Shown one piece after another: positions 20,853 through 31,236 of a stretch of DNA of 64,000 nucleotides (position 1 is its first letter; each line of letters opens with the position of its first letter). Location: assembly GCA_021613535.1 (NCBI GenBank), contig CP075493.1, positions 15,996,001-16,060,000 of the forward strand. The letters run 5' to 3'. The position numbers were made by a program, and so were the translations under genes. Origin of the DNA: Adineta vaga (taxonomy: Eukaryota; Rotifera). The notes beneath the pieces were generated by a model. It searched no databases, had not been told where the DNA came from, and saw only the letters and a list, made by a program, of their open reading frames with translations.

Positions 20853-22535
20853 CTATCGCGGTACACATTGTTTTCTTGTAACAGTAGTTCCGTTGGTACT
20901 GCTAACTGTTACCTGACCACATTGACATTTGCAACAGTCTGTATCTCTTCTACATTGTTCCTGTGCTGGGCATCCTTTCGCACATATCGGTTGTATATAA
21001 GGATTCAAACATGAGCCATAATCTTGGTTGTTATGTCGAAAACACTGGCATTCGATGTCAGGGACACAACAGTCGGCATCTTCTGTACATTGTTTAGCTG
21101 AACAGCAACTGGATGAAGCATATGGTGTCGTCGTCGTTGTTGATGGTGATAAAGTCGAGGTAGTGATTGATGTTGTATTTGGCTGATCAATGCATACTTG
21201 TGTAGATGGATCACGAATACAGTGAACGAGGTAATCACCGACACATCGTTGAATAAAAGAATCATAACATACACCATTACATAATTGCATTTGATTTTCT
21301 TGATAATTATAATAATATCCATTGGTCACATTACAAGCTGTCACATTATTAACACATACTTCTGTGTATCGAAGACATCGTTGATTGCACGATCGATATG
21401 GATGCTGACAAAGTGTATTATTGAAACATCCTTGTGACGTGGGATTGTAGCATTGATAAGTTGGTGGATTATATGCATATCCATAGTTACTCTCGTATTT
21501 AACAACACACAACTGTTCACTAAGACGACATACTGTTCCATTAAAACATTGTTGCGACGTTGAGTTGTAACATGAACCAGAACAGTTATTAATACATCGG
21601 ATAGTACCATTTAAACATCGTTGAGTAAAAGAATCGTAGCACACACCATTACATAATTGCATTTGATTTTCTTGATAATTATAATAATATCCATTTGTCA
21701 CATTACAAGCTGTCACATTATTAACACATACTTCTGTGTATCGAAGACATCGTTGATTGCACGATCGATATGGATGCTGGCAAAGTGTATTATTGAAACA
21801 TCCTTGTGACGTGGGATTGTAGCATTGATAAGTTGGTGGATTATATGCATATCCATAGTTACTCTCGTATTTAACAACGCACAATTGTTCACTAAGACTA
21901 CATACTGTTCCATTAAAACATTGTTGCGACGTTGAGTTGTAACATGAACCAGAACAGTTATTAATACATCGGATAGTACCATTTAAACATCGTTGAGTAA
22001 AAGAATCGTAGCACACACCATTACATAATTGCATTTGATTTTCTTGATAATTATAATAATATCCATTTGTCACATTACAAGCTGTCACATTATTAACACA
22101 CACTTCTGTGTATCGAAGACATCGTTGATTGCACGATCGATATGGATGCTGACAAAGTGTATTATTGAAACATCCTTGTGACGTGGGATTGTAGCATTGA
22201 TAAAGTGGTGGATTATATACAGATCCAAAGCTACTCTCGTATTTAATAACACACAACTGTTCACTAAGACTACATACTGTTCCATTAAAACATTTCTGTG
22301 TACTTGGATTGTAACATTGACTTCCACAAACACTAATACATTGAATAACTGTGCCGAGGGCAGTGCACGATTGTGTAGTTGGATCATAACAAATACTTCC
22401 ACCACACAATAACTGTGAACTGGAACATGATACTGATGGCAGTTTAGTTGTTTCACTTTGAACATTTGATACAGCAAGAATAACAATGAGCATGCACACA
22501 CCCATACCTTCCTTCACACCACTTGATGCAAACAT
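20853..22535 (-). CDS. Secreted Cys-rich protein with near-identical 124-residue tandem repeats
   Basis: About 560 residues in one exon. The first ATG is at 22535; internal ATGs at 22505 and 22493 begin a cleaner signal peptide (MLIVILAVSNVQS). The body has three tandem units of about 124 residues (372 bp). Each holds CYNPTSQGCFNNTLCQHPYR, LRYTEVCVNNVTACNV and QMQLCNGVCYDSF. Units two and three are almost identical and the first is more diverged. A Thr/Ser-rich linker (about residues 440-470) joins a C-terminal module with CCSAKQCTEDADCC and CRRDTDCCKCQCG, reminiscent of small disulfide-rich domains. It is likely extracellular, perhaps matrix or mucus. No family is recognised with confidence. 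Confidence 0.75.
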   Translation of the reverse strand: MFASSGVKEGMGVCMLIVILAVSNVQSETTKLPSVSCSSSQLLCGGSICYDPTTQSCTALGTVIQCISVCGSQCYNPSTQKCFNGTVCSLSEQLCVIKYESSFGSVYNPPLYQCYNPTSQGCFNNTLCQHPYRSCNQRCLRYTEVCVNNVTACNVTNGYYYNYQENQMQLCNGVCYDSFTQRCLNGTIRCINNCSGSCYNSTSQQCFNGTVCSLSEQLCVVKYESNYGYAYNPPTYQCYNPTSQGCFNNTLCQHPYRSCNQRCLRYTEVCVNNVTACNVTNGYYYNYQENQMQLCNGVCYDSFTQRCLNGTIRCINNCSGSCYNSTSQQCFNGTVCRLSEQLCVVKYESNYGYAYNPPTYQCYNPTSQGCFNNTLCQHPYRSCNQRCLRYTEVCVNNVTACNVTNGYYYNYQENQMQLCNGVCYDSFIQRCVGDYLVHCIRDPSTQVCIDQPNTTSITTSTLSPSTTTTTPYASSSCCSAKQCTEDADCCVPDIECQCFRHNNQDYGSCLNPYIQPICAKGCPAQEQCRRDTDCCKCQCGQVTVSSTNGTTVTRKQCVPR

Positions 22536-23121
22536 TGGATTGGAATTCAAACTAAATACGTAGCACTAGCTATTTCAGCAGTTGGTGTTCTTAATCTAAA
22601 AATTGCAGTGGTAGCATAATCAGAGAAAGAAAGGTGTCTTCTAGTGGCCTATGAGAGTCGGGATGCAATCGTGACTAGCATTCACCAGTAACCATTTCAA
22701 CAGTTATCGGTATGGACCTAGAGTAGGTGTAGGATTGAAGTTGCTATTCGCGGAAATTTTTCATTTGAACGGCAGATTATGCACCTCTGCCGATTTGACT
22801 ATTCCTTGATCAAAATTTTGACGTTAGACTTTCTGGATTTGTGATAGTCAGTTGCACAGCAATACGAGTGTTAGTGATAGTCATCACCGTTGCTTCTCTA
22901 CTATGAGGGATTATACGATAGAGACAAGCTTTGTCTGTATGTGACTCTCAGTAACATATGAAAATGTCCCCTGTTGAGATATTGAAATTACAAGGGAGAA
23001 CGAGAGGAATACGAAATAACACGATCAGAACAGTACTCTTCCTGACTTTTACTTACTTGGTTTTTTATTTGATGTGTAGTGTCGAAATAGCAAATCACGT
23101 CAAGTCTTATATACAGCAAAC
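22536..23121. other. Non-coding stretch
   Basis: Slightly GC-richer than its surroundings; presumably the promoter side of the Cys-rich gene. No other feature seen. Confidence 0.45.
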
Positions 23122-23753
23122 AAATCGTTCTTTACTTCCTTTTATCTTAAATAAGTATAGGCCATAAAGCACTTATCGAGTATGAAATAGTTATTCAGAA
23201 CTTTCCTAGGTAAACATCTGACTTTCTATGAATACACAATTGCTAATATGCAATTATTAACACAAGAGGAGACTTGAGATTCTTTACAGTTTATGAAATG
23301 AATAAAAGACCTTCTCGAACATTAGATCACAACATGATGCTAGAAACATTTTCGTCGTTTACTTTATATTTGTTTTGTATGCATGAGAGCATCATCTTGA
23401 AGAAAAGTGGTTGTACTCGAATCTTTTATGTCTACCCCAGTAATTACTTTTTGTAAACTTGTGACATCCCTCGTTGATTGTGACACTTTCATGCAAACAA
23501 AGCAAATATAAAGTAAACGACGAAAATGTTTCTAGCATCATGTTGTGATCTAATGTTCGAGAAGGTCTTTTATTCATTTCATAAACTGTAAAGAATCTCA
23601 AATCTCCTCTTGTGTTAATAATTGCATATTAGCAATTGTGTATTCATAGAAAGTCAGATGTTTACCTAGGAAAGTTCTGAATAACTATTTCATACTCGAT
23701 AAGTGCTTTATGGCCTATACTTATTTAAGATAAAGGGAAGTGAAGAACGATTT
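23122..23753. repeat. 632-bp palindrome (266-bp inverted arms, about 98-bp spacer)
   Basis: The left arm 23122-23388 reappears inverted at 23487-23753 with only a few mismatches. Both arms encode the same short frame (MRFFTVYEMNKRPSRTLDHN) on opposite strands, a consequence of the duplication rather than a gene. The centre is near 23437. It could be a foldback element or a local inverted duplication. No terminal duplication is evident. Confidence 0.85.
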
Positions 23754-24267
23754 TCTTCAGAGTTAGAATCCACAGAACCGGTTAGATCAAGCCGAGCTAG
23801 CTGGTACACCGAAAAGAATCATTTATTTAAATATATTCGATTAGAAATAGCGAAATAATTACTAAAAAGTACACATAAAAAGAAAAAGAAATTCATTGAC
23901 ATCAAGGATGATAGTACTTGCTTGTCGAATACATTCGACATTCGAAGGCATATTAGAATCTTTTATACTACATTGTATATGGAACTGGTCTATTTGTAAT
24001 CGATCACTCAATCGAATGGTAGCATGTTGAGTAACTGAGTTAGCATAATATGGGCCGAACTGAACACATCGAGCGCATATCTGATGATCACTAGTATAGA
24101 ACATTAATTAACACTGGCCACATTTGTTCACATCTACCGACGAATCGCATTGTAATAGTAGAGTCGTCGGTCGAATATCGAGAAAAACTTATGTCATGAA
24201 TGACGCAAGGATTTTCAAATCTTGAAGCGACAATTAGCTGATCTACGTGCGAGTACAATTCGTAAGT
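23754..24267. other. Stretch with an unassigned minus-strand frame
   Basis: A minus-strand run from 24104 to about 23890 (ICARCVQFGPYYANSVTQHA, then PSNVECIRQASTIILD) has protein-like composition and could be an orphan exon. There is no family match and no partner exon, so it is not called as a gene. Confidence 0.3.
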
Positions 24268-24344
24268 TTGAGGGTGTGAGTGGGTGTAGGTGGTTTGGAC
24301 AGAACACTAGCTAATTATCTAAACGCACACCCGCATCTACACCG
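24268..24344. repeat. Telomere-like hairpin element, long diverged copy
   Basis: Arm TTGAGGGTGTGAGTGGGTGT, a spacer of about 40 bp, and an arm CGCACACCCGCATCTACACC. The spacer end AATTATCTAAAC followed by GCACACC repeats the 3' end of the SINEs (AATTATCTAAACACACC in copy 1). Confidence 0.65.
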
Positions 24345-24627
24345 ACGCGGTCATAATTTAGAAGTTGAAGAAGCAGATTAATACTCGAATCGAATCAACG
24401 ATTTCTATACTACTCTATCTCGTTGGGATCTAAAGAGCTTTAACATCTAAATATTTTCCCTCGTAAACCGTCTCCCAAATCATGGTTTTTGCTGATCTTG
24501 TCAACTGGTTTTATAGCATTCTTTTTTGTAAATTTAATTAAATGAAGAATTTCTTTCAATGTTTATTATATTTGAATAAATAAATAGAGAAAAGATTATA
24601 AAGGAAAAAAGAAAAATGCGATAAGAA
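24345..24627. other. Short non-coding stretch
   Basis: No feature recognised. Confidence 0.4.
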
Positions 24628-25048
24628 CTAAAAACTAACTAAATTCGGAAAAAGGAAATATTCTGCTAAGTCGATTGTGTTAAGTGCATCCTGCAAAGAC
24701 AAAAATCAAGAAGTTACATTATAACAGTGGCAGAAATATAGCATACCTGTTGCTACCATATCAAGTATTACACTACACACGCACCAACAGCATGAAAAGG
24801 AAGTTTAGGAGTATCACCATTACAACAACACTTGCAACAATTGAGACAAGCAGTGTTACCCATGCAGCGTTCAGTACAAGTAAAATAAAATTTAGTATTC
24901 GACTGACGATCATAAACACAAGTGTTGGTATTCGGGAGTTTACTGCCGGCGAAAAGAGAACAAGCAGTCGTATTACCAGCATCATAAACGGCATGAGCAC
25001 AAGCAAACATAGTACTACCAATATAGCCCCCAACAGCGTTGTAAGGAT
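24628..25048 (-). pseudogene. 3' part of a Cys-rich secreted-type protein, cut by a telomere-like hairpin
   Basis: The minus-strand frame starts directly at the inner edge of the hairpin (25049-25103) and reads YNAVGGYIGSTMFACAHAVY, LPNTNTCVYDRQSNTKFYFT, CTERCMGNTACLNCCKCCC and KLPFHAVGAC. A stop follows unless an intron (donor GTAGTG near 24773, acceptor TTTGTCTTTGCAG near 24693) is used. With the intron the frame ends LAEYFLFPNLVSF at 24628. At least ten cysteines suggest an extracellular protein. The N-terminal part and signal peptide are missing: no matching codons occur past the hairpin. The family is not recognised. Confidence 0.5.
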
Positions 25049-25103
25049 AGGGTGTGGGTGTGATTACTATGTCTATCTTAACACCGACACCCACACCCTC
25101 AAG
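25049..25103. repeat. Telomere-like hairpin element, complete
   Basis: AGGGTGTGGGTGTG arm, a spacer ATTACTATGTCTATCTTAAC (a variant of the shared core), and an arm ending CACCCACACCCTCAAG. It sits at the exact 5' border of the Cys-rich gene fragment. Confidence 0.85.
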
Positions 25104-25655
25104 ATAGTACAAAATATGTTGTTATAGATAATGACGCGAAAATGTGAAGTACATTTCGTGGAGATTCTATCCGTACTGGATGTTCCGATCAGTTTTTGAA
25201 TCGTCAATTAAAACATGTTTTCGAACTGAAACAATTTCTTGTATCTAAAACATGATTGAAAAGTTAATTATGATATCGTTCAACGTTGATTTGGTGCAAT
25301 GAAAACTATATTGTCTCATCTGTACGATGTTAACATAAACGACAAAGTTTATCAAAAAAGTTATAATCGTACAATGACGAAATGCATTAACGGCACTGTA
25401 GTGTCGTCTATTCTGATCAATAGTAAATTAATATATGATTTCAAAAGACATATCCACCTGTAAATGTCTTTAGTTTGTTAATATTTAAGAATTTCTTAGA
25501 TAAGTGAAATGAAATGAAAATAAATAATAATTATTTGAATTTTTATGTACTTTCTTCTTATAGATTCATTTATTTCCAAAAATCATTTCATCCACACTTC
25601 ATCTGCATCATAAATATGAGAGAAGAAAGATTCATTTCACCAAGCATTTTTCCAA
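25104..25655. other. Non-coding stretch
   Basis: 3' flank of the DUF6055-like gene; no feature seen. Confidence 0.45.
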
Positions 25656-27235
25656 TCATTGTGATGTTACTTGTATTTTATAAGGAAATTTGATGCCATT
25701 ATTTCCAAGATCAATAAATGGCATACTGGATGGAGTTGCAGTAACAACTAAATAAACAGCTTTCTCATCTCCCTGCAAGTTCATAGTATTAGTACCTGGA
25801 AATAATAGAGGAAACAAATAAATTACAGTTATTAATGAGAAAAGAGTAAGGAGAATTCAGTAGGATTGTAATTACATACGACAAAATAGTAAGAAAATTT
25901 CGTAACAAAGAAGAAGCAAAATATCTCCTTTTAATTTAACCAATTAAACTTCGAATCACTAGACTAATTTGATTAAGATGAGTCGTTTCTTTATTGATTA
26001 TCTTAATTATGATGAAATTTGTTAAGCTTACCGCTGTTCCACATGGAAGAATATCGAGATGTTCGATCTGCTGTTGCGGTAACAATACTAACTCTCCAAT
26101 CAGCACCTGTTGCCGTACTCGTTCCTTGGAAGTTAACGGTAATGGAAGACTTATTCGGAAATGCACCCAAACGAATAACATTGTGACCTGCTTGTTGTGG
26201 AGCTTTATCATCAGGAACAACCATCCATCCGTCACTTTCATTTGTTAATGTCGTGTAAGTCTTTTGCGAATGTCCTGGTACTTTTATAAAATTATCGAAA
26301 GATTTTAAGAAAAGCTTTTTTGCCTTAAAGTCCATCGTTACCAATCTTCTAGTCACTCGACCAAGTATTTCTTTGATAGAAATACCAGTTATATTGCCAA
26401 TTTTGTCAAAAAATATTGGATCCCATTGTCGGTCAGTGAATATCTTTAACAATGTCTGGTGACTAAGTCCTTCGAGGTTTTCTGGATTTTCGCTTATGTA
26501 AAGGAAAATTGGCCATATATCGTACCAATTCTTACCACTTGGAAAATGTGATTCCCGACTTAGTAGATAGGCTGGAAAAAAGTCAGACTGAGGAGCATAG
26601 ACTGTTCCACCAAAACTATTGTATTCACTACCTAAGTATTCATTTCGCAAGTAATTTGCCATTGATTCACCCCAATTATAAGGATAAGCTCCAAGATTAT
26701 GACGAAACACTACATGTCCAAGTTCATGAGGAGGTACCCAGCTTGGTGGATCTACACGCATAGCACCTGACATCATTACCTGATAAGCAAACCCATCACC
26801 GTCTCCTCCAACATAGGCCCAACTGTCATAAATCTTTTCAAGTCCAGTAAGTGCAATGTAAAGATTCGATTTATAGAGACCAGTTATAGACGGATTTCCA
26901 GCATATCCAATATCTCCAAGACCTATTACGTCAATATAAAATGAACGAATGCTTTCAAGATTTTTTAAATTGCCTTCAACCAACGCCGAATTCACAGCTC
27001 CACTTGTATCATTATTACCCCAAATAATTTGAAAATGTTCAGATGTTGCACGATTTACTGAAGGATCATCCAAAGCATAAAGTGCATCTCTCGCTTTATA
27101 GGTCTCTTCTTTTTGTAAATTTTCACCTTTTGATGTTTTAACACGTGAAAATAAAGAAGTTGCTGACACCCAACTTGTTATATTCAATAATAGCACAATC
27201 AATAAATAAATTTTCAATATTCTCATCGATATCAA
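25656..27235 (-). CDS. Secreted DUF6055-like putative metalloprotease, two exons
   Basis: Exon 1 (27235-26032) and exon 2 (25795-25656) join with GTAAGC/TTTCCAG splice sites to give 447 residues exactly in frame, with C-terminal exon GTNTMNLQGDEKAVYL to IKFPYKIQVTSQ. There is a signal peptide (MRILKIYLLIVLLLNITSW). The region RATSEHFQIIWGNNDTSG and the motif PPHELGHVVFRHN (residues about 177-189) place it with DUF6055-type proteins. HELGH plus the following His resemble a zinc-binding HExxH site; activity is not proven. The C-terminal 110 residues form a separate beta-rich region. From memory this family is mostly bacterial, fungal or oomycete, so horizontal origin with a later-gained intron is plausible. 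Confidence 0.75.
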
Positions 27236-28328
27236 TTTGTCCTAAAACGATTTTGTTGGAAAATAAGAATTTCTCCAATAGTTAAAGATGAGATATATTT
27301 TCTATCTTTTCTAACGTACTTAATGAATTTAATAGCAAAAATTATTCTTTATTCTCTTATTCTTTGTATGTGAATGAAGAGAAATGATCAGAATTTCTAA
27401 GTTTAGAATTGTTAAGTTGTGTTGGCATATAATTACTTTCTCTTCGTTCATTTTCGAGTTTAAAAAATATTCAAAATACTGCGCGATCTTTTCTAGTCTT
27501 TTTATTTCATCCTGCTTACTTACAATTTTCAATAAAATCTTCATTTATGAATTCGATTAATTAAAGAAAACTTGTAATTATACTTACATGTTCATATTTA
27601 CTGATATAAAACTATTCTACTCAAATGATGTCTTAGTCGCATAACTTGCAATGCGAAAATGTTAATTTTTCTTTTTTTTCATGACAATAAAATATTTCTG
27701 CGTTGACTTTCTAGATTTTACTCTCATCCTTTGTTTTCTTTTTCTTTCTTAGTCATATGAGGAGAAATATAATATATTTTCATACTATTGAAATTAAAAA
27801 TACACATCACGTAATTCTAAGTGCATTCAATATTTAAATAAAAACTATTTTGCAGTGATGTGATCCTTATAATGTACTTTTAAGTGGATTCGATGTGGTG
27901 CTAAAAATATGACAACCCTTTTTAAATTTAAATTTATTTTCTCTTTTTCTTCTTCTTCTTCTTCTTCTTCTTTCTTATTGCTCACTAAATAGAACATTTT
28001 TTCTTCTGATGAGTGTATCAATATCAATACTTTCACAAAGAGTTTTTCTACAATAACTAAGAATTGAAATCATAGTTCTCTCAAATAAAAAAAGAATGTC
28101 TTATGTATAAATACCCAATAACAGAAAAATTTCAAGGTTTATTGATTTAACGTTTTATTTCAGAATATAATGTCTGAGATAAAATACAGATGGTGAATAG
28201 AAATATATTTTATTATGATGTTCTTACAAATCTAAGTACATTTTATATCAACATTCATTTTTTTGGTGCCTAAACCAACTGTTTAAGATTCCCTTCGCCC
28301 ATTTTATATCAACATTCTATTTATTCCA
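27236..28328. other. Non-coding stretch
   Basis: A (CTT)n microsatellite at 27946-27973 underlies a Glu-rich spurious frame. No gene seen. Confidence 0.5.
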
Positions 28329-28705
28329 AAGATAAATATTCAACATGTAGATGATGCCGCCTCCGAAATTTCTCAGCTGCAATTTATTTTGCAGATTTGA
28401 ATTTTTTTCTGTTTAAAAAAGAATTTCAAAAATCTATCCTTTCTTTTCAGAATCTATTTTACACATAAAAAGTTTAAAAAACTTGCAGTAATAGTTAGAA
28501 GTTTTTCAGAGATTTTTTTAAAGTATTTTTCTATGGAAAATAGATTCTGAAAAGGAAAAGAGAGATTTTTGAGAAAAGTGTTCTATTAAATTGAAGATTT
28601 GGATATGCTCTTTTAAACGCAAACAGAAATTACGTCTGCAAAATGAGCAGTAGTTGAGAAATTTGGGATGTGACATCATTTACGTGTTCAATCTGTATCT
28701 CTAAA
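28329..28705. repeat. Degenerate foldback element
   Basis: The left arm (AAATTTCTCAGCTGC, TTTTGCAGA, then CTTTTCAGAATCTATTTT) is repeated inverted on the right (AAAATAGATTCTGAAAAGG, TCTGCAAAATGAGCAG, TTGAGAAATTTGGGATG). Arms are about 140-170 bp with roughly 75-80% match by eye, centred near 28500. No coding content. Confidence 0.65.
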
Positions 28706-29135
28706 AATCTTTGAGCAATCGAGCTAAAAATGTTACCACGACATATCTACTATAACCTCCAACATATCATCCAAATTTCATTAAATTTACTTGCTTCTAG
28801 TTAGAATTTTGTTTGAGGTGGAGAGGGGGTGGAACTTAACGTACTGTACTGGAAGAAAATATAAAACTGTTGAAAATAAAAAGTGTACATTTCTATTGGC
28901 AGATCTATTAGTTCAAGTCTAATTAGCGACGCTCTATGAAGAGACAAAATAGTAAAGCGTACCTTTTTATCGATGCTTGACCACTGATGATGTTTTCTTG
29001 GAGAAGAATGGCGATATGTATGAGAATATATACCGGGAGACAGATGTACTTTTTCTGCGCAAAAATGTCCATCTGTCATTTTTCTCACGTCTCTATTTAT
29101 TACTTTGATTTTTTCTTCTTTTCTTTACGTCCATA
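28706..29135. other. Non-coding stretch
   Basis: A minus-strand open frame of 95 codons shows no family features and is not accepted as a gene. Confidence 0.4.
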
Positions 29136-29289
29136 TTATTGAGTTAGGCCAGCAATGTACTCAGATTTAGCGCCCAAGACAAAGCTTCGAGAAACAAATC
29201 CAGCTGCAAAAAGTTCCGACTCCTCATACGAATATAAATATTTTCTATCAATTAATAATACAGGGATGCCGCTATATCCTCCACCCCAC
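29136..29289 (-). CDS. Probable terminal exon of an unidentified protein
   Basis: After an acceptor ATTTATTTTAG at 29290 the minus strand reads WGGGYSGIPVLLIDRKYLYS, ELFAAGFVSRSFVLGAKSEY and IAGLTQ to a stop at 29136. The composition and GC content look strongly coding. A possible upstream exon lies at about 29640-29400 (RKVKDILNNHKKKNDSRKMF) but the joining frame does not work. No family is recognised. Confidence 0.4.
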
Positions 29290-29926
29290 CTAAAATAAAT
29301 TGCATGTTACAATGAGTGTACTTATCGATATTGATTCAAATAAGTATTGCCTTTTGTTCATGTAATTATATTCACAGGTACGCGTACCTTAAAACTTGAT
29401 GCCAACGTTGTCACCAGTTTCTTTTTCCATCTACATGAGAAACTTTTTACTATACCACAATGTTTTGTTTGGACAATTGAAATTATTCAAGATTACTTCT
29501 TCTTTCGTCTCATCTTCTCCATTTATTTTCCAATTTCTAAATGATTCAAATGTTTTCCCCAAAAACATTTTCCTAGAATCATTTTTTTTTTTATGGTTAT
29601 TTAGTATGTCTTTCACTTTTCTGAGCTTTTCATCTTCCACAAGGAAAACGAAGTTCTATTAGATCATCTCCGATGACACAAAGCCTTTTTTGGAAACACA
29701 TTTTCTTAGATGTCAGAGTAAGTTTTGACGTTTTTAAACAGTATTCGATTCATATATGAGTTACATGCATTCTTTAAAATGAATTATTTCTTGGAATAGA
29801 GAGATTGCCTTTACAAATATACCAATTAGTGGCTTTTATTCCGCTAATGACTTACTTCCTCATGATCCTTCAGGTTCCAAAAAACTTTGTAGAGTCCGGA
29901 GAATCAGGCCCCGCTTTCCCCCTCAT

Positions 29927-29949
29927 CCACACCCACCCTCATCACCCCC
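29927..29949. repeat. Telomere-like right half-element
   Basis: CCACACCCACCCTCATCACC only; no facing G-rich arm upstream. Eighty bases before the complete copy at 30006. Confidence 0.5.
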
Positions 29950-30005
29950 AAAAAGAATACACCATGAGCCGCTATAGACAAAATTCTAACCAAATAAAAA
30001 GGACT

Positions 30006-30049
30006 AGGGTGTGGGTCTCTTGTATTTATACTCACTGCACACCCTCAAG
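30006..30049. repeat. Telomere-like hairpin element, short complete copy
   Basis: AGGGTGTGGGT arm, a spacer with TATTTATACTCACTG, and an arm CACACCCTCAAG. Confidence 0.8.
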
Positions 30050-30915
30050 ATGCTACCTGTTAGTCAGTCACTAAGAAATGGGCAAACATTTTGTACGAAG
30101 AGTTTCTTAACATAGATTATCCATGTAATGAGAAACGCTGGCGGATTTAGGAAAGTGGTTATCACCCTCTCTTTCTCTTCAAAGAAAATTTTTTGATTTT
30201 TTCAAGCAAAACCAAACGAAAAATGGGTTTTCACCAACTCGGATAAGACTGAAAAGGCAATTTTTATCTAAAATTGCTCATCCCTCTTCCAAAATCCTCG
30301 ATCCAACATTGTTGAGAATATTACAAAATCTAGAGAATGTACCTTGTTTGACGCATACTCAATTTTTATGACATTTAAGAGAAAATTGTTAAGAAAGCAA
30401 ATCAATTAATTAGTTTTAAGATTTTCAAACTTTCTTTTGTCAACCTTTGTTTTTACCATTTGAAAATAAAACTCAATTTCTTTTCCGAGATTATGCGAAA
30501 AGATGAACCAGTTGATGATATTTGAAGAAATTATTTATTAATTTGATGTTTTTTTTTTTAAAGAAATATGATATCATCATAATTCTTAAATCAATAATAA
30601 CAATCGATGAATAAAATGTAAGCAACAAGACACATGAGAATACAAATAACAAAGTTTTTCTTCATTCATTCAAAAATGTAATAAAATATGAAGTACATCG
30701 AATACAAAAGCACAACAAATTTTAAGCGATATAAAAATAGATTTTATAAAATAATTAGAATGCAGAAAATAAGATATGTCTATAAAGATATTAGAAATAC
30801 ATTTTTAATCTATATAAGAACGCAAGAGAAAAATATATTGTTATATTTAATCTGTGTTGCTGCATGACACGTGCGTTTTGATTATATTTTATGCAAAAGC
30901 GAAAGGAATAACCAT

Positions 30916-30975
30916 CTTGAGGATGTGCGTGTAGATGCGCTTACAAGAGCTATACTCTTAACCCACACCCTCAAG
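30916..30975. repeat. Telomere-like hairpin element, complete
   Basis: CTTGAGGATGTGCGTGTAG arm, a spacer ending GCTATACTCTTAAC (shared core), and an arm CCACACCCTCAAG. Confidence 0.85.
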
Positions 30976-31236
30976 TAAACAATCATTTATTTACAATATC
31001 AACAATGTAGTGTGTGTATTTCATGACGTTACATATGTCCTTGACTAAAACGTCATTATTACTCATCAGTTATGATATAAAAAAACAAAACATTTACACA
31101 TTGTTTTTTTTTTCGTATTTATCCATCGTACTGATTGATACGATATACAATATAGCTGACTATAGTGTTAATTAGTGCACTGTTAACTAAACTATTCAGT
31201 TCGTTATTGACGAGTCAACACAATAATTAAGAAAAC

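Larger units (their letters stand above)
29290..31236. other. Non-coding stretch with three telomere-like repeats
   Basis: Long intergenic region; open frames overlap repeats or are low-complexity. Contains elements at 29927-29949, 30006-30049 and 30916-30975. Confidence 0.5.

Noticed and set aside
23274-23601. Two similar short proteins on opposite strands
   Set aside because: They are the two arms of one palindrome; identical translation follows from the inverted duplication.
24773-25033. Hydrophobic 86-residue minus-strand frame
   Set aside because: It is a shadow of the Cys-rich frame in another reading frame; the Cys-rich frame has the better composition.
27845-28036. Glu/Lys-rich 63-residue frame
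   Set aside because: Produced by a (CTT)n microsatellite.
28801-29088. A 95-residue minus-strand frame
   Set aside because: Low-complexity ends, no domain or homologous pattern.
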